A stretch of DNA of 16,817 nt from Gammaproteobacteria bacterium RIFCSPHIGHO2_12_FULL_37_34 (GTDB taxonomy: Bacteria; Pseudomonadota; Gammaproteobacteria; DSM-16500), in the NCBI GenBank assembly GCA_001801495.1, contig MGXW01000098.1, forward strand, positions 1-16,817, given 5' to 3'. This document shows, piece after piece, positions 1 to 5,167 of this stretch. Positions within the stretch are counted from its first letter, which is position 1; each line of letters starts with the position of its first letter. A model generated the notes under the pieces. That model was not told where the DNA came from. It saw only the letters and a program-made list of their open reading frames with translations, and did not search any database. The position numbers and the translations under genes were made by a program.

Positions 1-1510
1 TATTGTTAGAAAGAACTTTTGCTCCGGTTGCGTGTTCACTACCGGTAATTTCAATGCGCGTGCCTTGAGGAAATCGGCTAAAAATAGTTAAAAGTTCTGT
101 TAGTTGATTTTGAGTAATATAATACACAGAAAAATTAAGAAGAAAATTGATTTGTTTGTCAACCATAGCCAATTGCTTCTTTCGCTCTTGTGGTTTATAC
201 CAGGTATCATTTACTCGTTGAAATAGAGTTAGATGGCTAATAAACGTTTCAAATAGCTCATCAAGATTGTTGCAATAATCAATTGGCGATACAAATGATT
301 CATGTAGTTTTTCTTCGTTACCATCCCATGTTATTATAGCATTTAGTATGTTGTAGAATATATCTAGTTGGTTAAGTGAATCGTAATAATGATAAAGAAA
401 GGTTAAGCCGTTACAATAGCCGCCGCCCGAATAAAATTCTTTGCTTCGGTAATTTAATTCTAAAAAATAACCAATCTTTTCTACTAACCCTATTTGAGCA
501 ATACTTTGATCTAATTTTTTCAGTAAGTAATCTTCAGGTGTTTTACCATAAATATTTTTACTTTGTTTTAACTGTTCGATTTCAAGAGTATTTGGTAATA
601 AATGAGATAGATCCATGTGACTATTTACTTCAGCATGAAAAATTGTTTCGTCAATATATGTTTTTATAAATGGATTGGCACCACGATCAAGCAATTCTTT
701 AACAATAGCAGTTTTACCTAGAAAAATAGCAAGATAAAGAGGTGATCCTCTCAGACTGTGATGATTAATATCTGCACCATGATCTAATAATAATTTAATA
801 CACTCTAAATTATCGGTTTGGATAGCGACATGAAGTGCTGTACTTCCTTCTTTATCGATTGTATTTATCTTGATTTTGTTATTCAACAGCAATCGCACAA
901 TGTTCTGTTGATTATTTGCAACAGCTCGATGAAGCGGAGTAAATTCTTTATTGAACATCGTAGACATATTGAAGATTTCGATTGTCTCTAGATTATGTGC
1001 GATGAAAAAGGTTTCATCACCGATTTCAGCAGCAAGATCAGTGTAGGTTTTTTTAAATGCGGTATTTTCATAGTTTATTTTAGAATCATAACTAATGTTT
1101 TGATCTCTATTTTCTAATAACTGTTTTGCTTTTTTATCGTAAATTGCCAAGCAATCAGCATCTATTATGTTTTTGCGATCACATTCGATAATGGAAGCTT
1201 TTTTTTCTAAGAGATAGTTCACTATTTCTTTGTGACCGAAGATAAATGCTATGTTTAAAGCGGTAGCATCGCCTAGAGGCATTTGATGAGAAACATCGAC
1301 TCCTTCCATTTCAATTAAGCGCTTGACCTCATCAAAATCACTAATTTTTGCGGCGAGCTGTAATAAGCACCACCCATTAACATTTGGAAAGGTAGAGGTA
1401 GTTGGGTGGTCGCTATAAGGTTTTTCTTGATGATCATGCTCAAAGGCTTGGCGTGTTGCAATAAGCTTTTTTAAATCTTCATATTGATTAATAGCTGATG
1501 TAATAGGCAC
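1..1510 (-). CDS. Ankyrin-repeat protein with cysteine-protease-like motif (candidate effector; 3' end outside window)
   Basis: An uninterrupted reading frame runs from a GTG at 1510 to the left edge, giving 503 residues with no stop. The GTG is chosen because AGAGGA sits 6 nt upstream and a good promoter lies further up. About five ankyrin repeats can be read: residues 45–76, 80–108, 188–220, 221–253 and 254–282. The clearest carry TPLHRAV, TALHVAI and LLDHGADIN. After residue 340 the protein changes character. It has a GGGYCNGLTFLY motif with Cys366, and near the edge SEHATGAK with His493, which resembles a Cys–His pair of a papain-like peptidase. Ankyrin repeats followed by a cysteine-protease-like domain recalls the Legionella effector AnkH/LegA3, but this is only an architectural resemblance. 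Function as a secreted effector is inferred. The missing C-terminus prevents a check for a secretion signal or a third catalytic residue. Confidence 0.8.
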   Translation of the reverse strand, partial: MPITSAINQYEDLKKLIATRQAFEHDHQEKPYSDHPTTSTFPNVNGWCLLQLAAKISDFDEVKRLIEMEGVDVSHQMPLGDATALNIAFIFGHKEIVNYLLEKKASIIECDRKNIIDADCLAIYDKKAKQLLENRDQNISYDSKINYENTAFKKTYTDLAAEIGDETFFIAHNLETIEIFNMSTMFNKEFTPLHRAVANNQQNIVRLLLNNKIKINTIDKEGSTALHVAIQTDNLECIKLLLDHGADINHHSLRGSPLYLAIFLGKTAIVKELLDRGANPFIKTYIDETIFHAEVNSHMDLSHLLPNTLEIEQLKQSKNIYGKTPEDYLLKKLDQSIAQIGLVEKIGYFLELNYRSKEFYSGGGYCNGLTFLYHYYDSLNQLDIFYNILNAIITWDGNEEKLHESFVSPIDYCNNLDELFETFISHLTLFQRVNDTWYKPQERKKQLAMVDKQINFLLNFSVYYITQNQLTELLTIFSRFPQGTRIEITGSEHATGAKVLSNN

Positions 1511-1552
1511 TTTAGATCCTCTTCTCGTTTGTTTTTATAAAAATGATTAAAA

Positions 1553-1581
1553 ATTATACAATATTGAGGGGTCTAATTCAA
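1553..1581 (-). promoter_or_regulatory. Sigma-70-type promoter of the ankyrin gene
   Basis: On the minus strand TTGAAT (1576–1581) is followed after exactly 17 nt by a perfect TATAAT (1553–1558). Transcription would begin near 1546, leaving a leader of about 36 nt that contains the AGAGGA ribosome binding site of the GTG start at 1510. Confidence 0.65.
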
Positions 1582-1673
1582 TGAATTTATTTTCAATTGG
1601 ACGGTAAAATCTAGTTATGACTTCGAATTTGGCGTACAATTTCGAATGATGCAATTGAAATTGGCGCCGAAAT

Positions 1674-1754
1674 ATGATCCCTCGACTATTACAACTACCT
1701 GATGATGAAAGCTTTTTCTTATTTGGCCCGCACTATTTCACTACGGCCAACTAA
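1674..1754 (+). pseudogene. 5' remnant of an AAA_14/DUF4143 ATPase gene
   Basis: Twenty-six codons begin with ATG and read MIPRLLQLPDDESFFLFGP before leaving the family pattern and stopping at TAA. This matches the usual N-terminus of AAA_14/DUF4143 ATPases, where PRLL.LP..SFFLFGPR leads straight into the Walker A loop (G.GKST). Here the match ends at GP, so the P-loop and everything after it are gone. The last codons overlap the stop of the convergent hydrolase gene, which suggests a deletion joined the two. No ribosome binding site is visible. The assignment rests on a short but characteristic match. Confidence 0.55.
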
Positions 1755-2464
1755 AACACCTCTGCAAAAAAATTCTTCATTGCTATCTGCGATCGCAAGT
1801 CAGCTTTTTTATCATATACAGTACCAAAGCCAGGATCGTTTGCTTCTGGGTTGGTAAATGCATGCATCGTACGGCCATACATATGTAGTTGCCAATCTAC
1901 TTTAGCTTGAGTCATTTCATTACCAAAATTCATAACATGTTCGGGAGTGACCATGGGATCATCGTAGCCATGCAGCGCGAGAATTTTTGCTTTTATTTGA
2001 TGAGAGGCAGATTTTTCAGGTGGATGCAACAGCCCATGAAAACTTACAACACCAGCGATATTGGCACCACTTCTTGCTAAATCAAGGACACATAAACCAC
2101 CAAAGCAAAAACCAATGGCGCCTATTCGCGCAGGATCGACATATTCTAATTGATGCAGTGCCTCTAACGCAGCTAAAATTCGATGTTGTAGTTTGTTGCG
2201 ATCTTGCAAAAAGGGTTGAATGAGAGCAGATTTTTCTTCTTTCGTTTGACCTAATTTCGCATTTCCATACATATCGATAGCAAATCCAATATAGCCAAGC
2301 TTACTTAAATCCTCTGCCTTTTTGCAAGCAAAATCATTTCGCCCTGTCCAATCGTGACAAACCAAAACAGCTGGTATTTTGTTATTAACAGAATGAGGGT
2401 AAACAGCATACCCTTTTAAAATAATATTATTTTCTTTGTATTCAATAGAGTGTGCTAACGACAT
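1751..2464 (-). CDS. Dienelactone hydrolase family protein
   Basis: This is an alpha/beta hydrolase of 237 residues, the usual length of the dienelactone hydrolase family, probably cytoplasmic. The catalytic triad is visible: nucleophile Cys120 in GFCFGG, Asp169 in HGYDDP and His201 in GRTMHAFTNP. The frame opens 21 codons further upstream, but I chose the ATG at 2464 because AAGGAG lies 6 nt before it and the resulting N-terminus fits the family. Family members hydrolyse dienelactones or other small esters; the substrate here cannot be told. It is a single gene, converging with the AAA_14 remnant and divergent from the toxin-antitoxin pair. Confidence 0.88.
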   Translation of the reverse strand: MSLAHSIEYKENNIILKGYAVYPHSVNNKIPAVLVCHDWTGRNDFACKKAEDLSKLGYIGFAIDMYGNAKLGQTKEEKSALIQPFLQDRNKLQHRILAALEALHQLEYVDPARIGAIGFCFGGLCVLDLARSGANIAGVVSFHGLLHPPEKSASHQIKAKILALHGYDDPMVTPEHVMNFGNEMTQAKVDWQLHMYGRTMHAFTNPEANDPGFGTVYDKKADLRSQIAMKNFFAEVF

Positions 2465-2631
2465 TTTTTCTCCTTGAGATGTTATAGCGGAAACTTTATC
2501 TAAAACTTTCTTGACAATATTAATCAATAAGGTATGTTATCTTAACCTATCGTTATTCTTCTGACAACACACACGGGCAAATCTTCAACCGCCTCTATAT
2601 TTATCTTGGATACCAAAAAACGTTGTGATAA

Positions 2632-2669
2632 ATATTCCATAATTTGCAATATTCCAAATTATGGAATAT
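2632..2669. promoter_or_regulatory. Inverted repeat, probable autoregulatory operator/promoter of the HigBA module
   Basis: A perfect inverted repeat with 14-bp arms (ATATTCCATAATTT at 2632–2645 and its complement at 2656–2669) surrounds a 10-nt spacer. It lies directly before the toxin start. TTGCAA (2644–2649) and a perfect TATAAT (2667–2672) are 17 nt apart within and just past it. Toxin-antitoxin modules with an HTH antitoxin are normally repressed through such palindromes. The geometry is odd: a promoter at these boxes would start transcription near 2679, at the toxin start codon itself, so another promoter may be the real one. Confidence 0.6.
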
Positions 2670-2675
2670 AATCGT

Positions 2676-2966
2676 ATGAATTGGAGAGTTAATTTTACAA
2701 ATCAAGCTGCTAAACAGGCTCGCCAATTAAATGAGCGTGCCTCACTCGTACTACAGGTGCTTGTTGATAACCTCAAGACAAAAGGGCCAGCACCAGGGAT
2801 GCGATGGCATCATTATGGAAGATTACACGGAAGAAAACAGGAAGATAAAAGACATTGTCACCTAATAAAAGGTAATCCAACTTACATATGCTGTTGGCAG
2901 GTAAAAAAATTTGAGAAACAAATAGAGGTGTATTATGTCGGCACACATGAAAAAGCACCATATTAG
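2676..2966 (+). CDS. RelE/HigB-family toxin of a type II toxin-antitoxin system
   Basis: The 96-residue protein has the full pattern of the 'cytotoxic translational repressor' branch of the RelE/ParE superfamily: an N-terminal NWRVNFTNQAAKQ, then RHCHLIKGNPTYICCW (residues 59–74), and a terminal YYVGTHEKAPY. Relatives cut mRNA at the ribosome. The ATG at 2676 fits the family N-terminus; an in-frame ATG at 2661 adds five residues but lies inside the inverted repeat. Neither start has a strong ribosome binding site. The gene overlaps the antitoxin by 32 nt, and the toxin-first order is that of HigBA. It looks intact. Confidence 0.85.
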   Translation: MNWRVNFTNQAAKQARQLNERASLVLQVLVDNLKTKGPAPGMRWHHYGRLHGRKQEDKRHCHLIKGNPTYICCWQVKKFEKQIEVYYVGTHEKAPY

Positions 2967-3291
2967 CGATAAGCATGTGATTCGCATATGGCATGCCGGT
3001 GTGATATATCAATTTCCTAAGGAAATAGCAAAAAAATATCGAATAGATGATAAGGTTATTAGTGCAGATGATGTTTTTGTTAACATTAATAAAAAATATA
3101 CCAAACCGGGTGCGTTACTACGCGGAATTCGTATTCGAGAGAATTTAACACAAATTCAAATGGCTAAGGAAATGAAAGTGACACAATCTGATATTTCGCA
3201 AATGGAAAATGGCATTCGTAACATTGGTCGCAAAATAGCAAAACGTATTCAGAGATTATTTGGCGTTGATTACCGATCTTTTTTAAAATGA
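2935..3291 (+). CDS. HTH (XRE-type) antitoxin of the HigBA-like module
   Basis: The 118-residue protein ends in a Cro/C1-type helix-turn-helix (about residues 58–115). It carries LLRGIRIRENLTQIQMAKEM, then VTQSDISQMENG as the recognition region, and a terminal FGVDYRSFL. The N-terminal 55 residues probably bind the toxin. AGAGGTG stands about 5 nt before the ATG, inside the toxin gene, so the pair is translationally coupled. It presumably neutralises the toxin and represses the operon through the inverted repeat upstream. The stop is 5 nt from the left 34-bp repeat, so the gene borders the AbiE insertion. Confidence 0.85.
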   Translation: MSAHMKKHHISDKHVIRIWHAGVIYQFPKEIAKKYRIDDKVISADDVFVNINKKYTKPGALLRGIRIRENLTQIQMAKEMKVTQSDISQMENGIRNIGRKIAKRIQRLFGVDYRSFLK

Positions 3292-3375
3292 TAATATTAC
3301 TCTATCAATTGTGTTGGCAAATGAAAGTGCAAAATTTGGTACAATAATCTGAAGAATATAGTAAAAAGCTTTCAT
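3283..3375 (-). pseudogene. 5' piece of a split small ORF at the left edge of the AbiE cassette
   Basis: From an ATG at 3375 a frame reads MKAFYYILQIIVPNF, enters the left 34-bp repeat (ALSFANTIDRV) and stops four codons past it at TAA 3283–3285. The same repeat frame is open at the other end of the cassette and continues to abiEi. Joining the inner edges through one repeat gives 45 + 34 + 206 = 285 nt, an exact 95 codons. No ribosome binding site is seen before the ATG, so translation is uncertain. I do not recognise the protein. Confidence 0.4.
3297..3330. repeat. Left copy of 34-bp direct repeat (attachment-site-like)
   Basis: This copy is identical base for base to 5134–5167, starting TTACTCTATCAATTGTG and ending ATGAAAGTGC. 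Read on the minus strand in the tssM frame, it encodes HFHLPTQLIE and a TAA stop, so it is a displaced copy of the tssM 3' end. Identity stops at once on both sides. Confidence 0.9.
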
Positions 3376-3406
3376 GGACAAGATACCGCTATAAAGGTAT
3401 CAAAAT

Positions 3407-4348
3407 TCATAAAATATCAATATGAGTGTGTATTCGTTGTATGATTTTGTCAAAAGTTGGCTGTTTACCAAAATAGATTGCTGATTTTTTTCTAAATTCA
3501 TTGCTATATAATTTTTTTATTCCGGGTTTATCCATGATAAATGCAGGGTTATTTTTAATGGCTAGTTCATCTTGACCGCGAAAGCGAATATTTTTATGAG
3601 CAACATATTCAGGACTACCAATAAATTTTAAAACACGATCAATTTCAAGCAATTTATATACATCATAATAATGCCGTAGAAAGTTGATTGGCATGATTCG
3701 GTTTTCCTGCTGTAAACGAAATTTTGTCGAAATAGTTTGTAGTTTTTCAACAAAAGTATATTCAGGACAATAACAAGGAATATTTTTTGCGCGATTATCG
3801 ATAATAGGCAGTGTAAGTGAAATAGCTTTTTCTAATATCCAAGATGTAATATCACATTGAGTGAAAGGTGTTGTTTGATCAAAGCCAAGTTCTAAGATCA
3901 CACCGTCTTTAAGGTTGATATGACCGCCGAAAAGAGAAGTATATTCCGCTTTAATGCCGGCGCTACGTATTTTTCCTGATGGGTCGTCAAAACTGGTTTC
4001 TCTATAAAATGTAATCCCAGGTGCGTGAAGCGTTTGAGCAATTATGTCAAAAAAATTCCTTCGACTATCAACATGCGCAGGTTTGTCGTGATTCTTACCT
4101 GTTTTGACGTCATTATTTTGCGAATGAATTTGAATATCGATATCTTCACTAAAACGCTCGATGATGTTAAAGCCCTTTGAAAGTGAAGTGCCACCCTTTA
4201 ATTCGAATTGAAATCCTTGCTGTTGAATGCCCCAAAGACAATGCATGAGCCAATAATCTTTTTCAATAATGACAGGTAGTAATTGCTTTTCATTGGCAAC
4301 CACTTCAAACAAATCTTTAGCATTAGGCAGTTGATGTATAAATTGCAT
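3407..4348 (-). CDS. AbiEii/AbiGii-family nucleotidyltransferase toxin
   Basis: The 313-residue protein carries the signature of the AbiEii family, a DNA polymerase beta-like nucleotidyltransferase fold. KGGTSLSKG (residues 51–59) is the glycine/serine loop, and SEDIDI supplies the Asp69/Asp71 metal-binding pair. VEKLQTIS (200–207) and HYYDVYKL (226–233) are the later conserved helices. Members act as toxins of type IV toxin-antitoxin systems and in abortive infection against phage. Its ATG lies inside abiEi (26-nt overlap), so the two are translationally coupled. All key residues are present and the protein appears full length. Confidence 0.88.
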   Translation of the reverse strand: MQFIHQLPNAKDLFEVVANEKQLLPVIIEKDYWLMHCLWGIQQQGFQFELKGGTSLSKGFNIIERFSEDIDIQIHSQNNDVKTGKNHDKPAHVDSRRNFFDIIAQTLHAPGITFYRETSFDDPSGKIRSAGIKAEYTSLFGGHINLKDGVILELGFDQTTPFTQCDITSWILEKAISLTLPIIDNRAKNIPCYCPEYTFVEKLQTISTKFRLQQENRIMPINFLRHYYDVYKLLEIDRVLKFIGSPEYVAHKNIRFRGQDELAIKNNPAFIMDKPGIKKLYSNEFRKKSAIYFGKQPTFDKIIQRIHTHIDIL

Positions 4349-4931
4349 GTTGATGACTCATTGTCTCAAAAAAACGTTTTGTGCTTATTTTGCTATATCT
4401 TTTTGCTAAACGAAATACTTTTTCTTGGTCAAAGTGAATGATATTTTTTTGGATTTTCTCTTTTACAAAAGAAGTATCCTCAGCGAGTTCATTCAAATTA
4501 TTAACTAAATCCACCAAAAGAAATTCAGGTGTTAATTTATTTGGAAACCCGCGATTCGATCTCCGAAAATCGAATTCTTTATTGCCTAGCTTAAAGACAC
4601 CATGTCGTTTGTGATTTAAAACGACGACGCGATTGTATAGTTGGGTTAAGCCAAGGCCTAAAGAATTATATTGATTCCAGGAATACAATAGAAAATGATC
4701 GTCTCGCAAAAAACAACGAACTAAATCGTGATCATCAGGGGGTAGGATACCAAATAAGGACATTGCAGGCTTATAGTAAAGGCCGCCAGACAATTTTTGT
4801 AGCGATCCATTTTTGACTAAAGTATCTAAATCTCTATCTGGGGCACTTGAAAAAGATAAAAGCATATCCCGTCGATAGGCCCGACCAGATTTCATGCGGG
4901 ATTTTAAGTATTCATGGTTATAAGTGTTCAT
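4323..4931 (-). CDS. AbiEi-like antitoxin (DUF6088 family)
   Basis: The 202-residue protein fits the DUF6088 family, which pairs with AbiEii toxins. The N-terminal part resembles the winged-helix domain of AbiEi, ending in GGLYYKP (residues about 49–55). The next part has the family motifs SLGLGLTQLYN, LNHKRHGVFKLG, FDFRR and LTPEFLLVDLVNNL. In type IV systems the antitoxin opposes the toxin without lasting contact and represses the operon. The ATG at 4931 overlaps the stop of an upstream ORF fragment as ATGA, suggesting it was once the second gene of a three-gene operon. No ribosome binding site precedes it, in keeping with coupling. Confidence 0.82.
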   Translation of the reverse strand: MNTYNHEYLKSRMKSGRAYRRDMLLSFSSAPDRDLDTLVKNGSLQKLSGGLYYKPAMSLFGILPPDDHDLVRCFLRDDHFLLYSWNQYNSLGLGLTQLYNRVVVLNHKRHGVFKLGNKEFDFRRSNRGFPNKLTPEFLLVDLVNNLNELAEDTSFVKEKIQKNIIHFDQEKVFRLAKRYSKISTKRFFETMSHQHAIYTSTA

Positions 4932-4973
4932 ATATAAAGTTTAACATATTTAGCTAGAAATGATAGTAATTTT

Positions 4974-5002
4974 ATTAAAAATTCATGCATCTCACCATCC
5001 AA
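4974..5002 (-). promoter_or_regulatory. Possible promoter of abiEi–abiEii
   Basis: On the minus strand TTGGAT (4997–5002) lies 17 nt from TTTAAT (4974–4979), which would start transcription about 36 nt before abiEi. The -35 match is only moderate in an AT-rich setting. If it is not real, the pair depends on read-through from tssM or on the circular form. Confidence 0.3.
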
Positions 5003-5123
5003 TTGATCAGGCGTATTAACAATATTTGTATTATTATCAATATTTAACGTAATAATATTTTTCCGACTAGCATATTCAGTCCCTTTTGATTTTTTGAAAA
5101 GCATCAAAATTTGAGGATCACCT

Positions 5124-5141
5124 TTTACTCTATTTACTCTA
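5124..5141. repeat. Tandem 9-bp repeat at the tssM–cassette junction
   Basis: TTTACTCTA occurs twice head to tail (5124–5132 and 5133–5141). The second unit includes the first eight bases of the right 34-bp repeat and the tssM stop codon. The left 34-bp copy has a single unit, so the duplication marks only this junction. Confidence 0.8.
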
Positions 5142-5167
5142 TCAATTGTGTTGGCAAATGAAAGTGC
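5134..5167. repeat. Right copy of 34-bp direct repeat, the 3' end of tssM
   Basis: Identical to 3297–3330. It begins exactly at the tssM stop codon (complement of TTA at 5134–5136) and covers the codons for the last ten residues, HFHLPTQLIE. The wider NPF…FHLP ending is the normal close of IcmF/TssM proteins, so this copy is in its native reading context. Confidence 0.9.

Larger units (their letters stand above)
3297..5167. mobile_element. Putative integrated AbiE cassette bounded by 34-bp direct repeats
   Basis: The segment begins and ends with the same 34 bp and contains abiEi, abiEii and the two outer pieces of a split small ORF. The right repeat is the functional 3' end of tssM; the left repeat is a spare copy. 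This is what integration into the 3' end of a gene produces. Excision would release a circle of 1,837 bp and leave tssM intact, with its stop 5 nt from the higA-like stop. No integrase, transposase or terminal inverted repeat is visible inside. Either a recombinase acts in trans or this is the remnant of a larger element. Mobility is inferred. Confidence 0.5.
4928..5167 (-). pseudogene. 3' piece of the split small ORF upstream of abiEi
   Basis: A frame opens only at a stop just inside tssM (TAA at 5174–5176), crosses the right 34-bp repeat as ALSFANTIDRV and continues NRVKGDPQILMLFKKSKG and onward. It ends at TGA 4928–4930, overlapping the abiEi start as ATGA. It has no proper start codon here. 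Its 5' part is best supplied by 3331–3375 across the other repeat, giving a 94-residue protein. That protein has a hydrophobic N-terminus and no family I recognise. Being coupled to abiEi suggests it belonged to the AbiE operon. Confidence 0.45.

Noticed and set aside
376..669. Plus-strand 97-codon frame
   Set aside because: It opposes the continuous ankyrin coding frame, has no ribosome binding site and shows no family pattern.
1591..1660. Paired TTTCAATTG/CAATTGAAA and two TTCGAA palindromes before the ankyrin gene
   Set aside because: The pairs are not concentric and are AT-rich; likely chance, with no clear operator geometry.
3297..3330. 34-bp repeat as a XerCD dif site
   Set aside because: It does not resemble the gammaproteobacterial dif consensus, and it is fully explained as tssM coding sequence.
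3382..3401. GATACC…GGTATC hairpin just past the abiEii stop, as a terminator
   Set aside because: The stem has only 6 bp with an 8-nt loop and no T-run on the minus strand; too weak to call.
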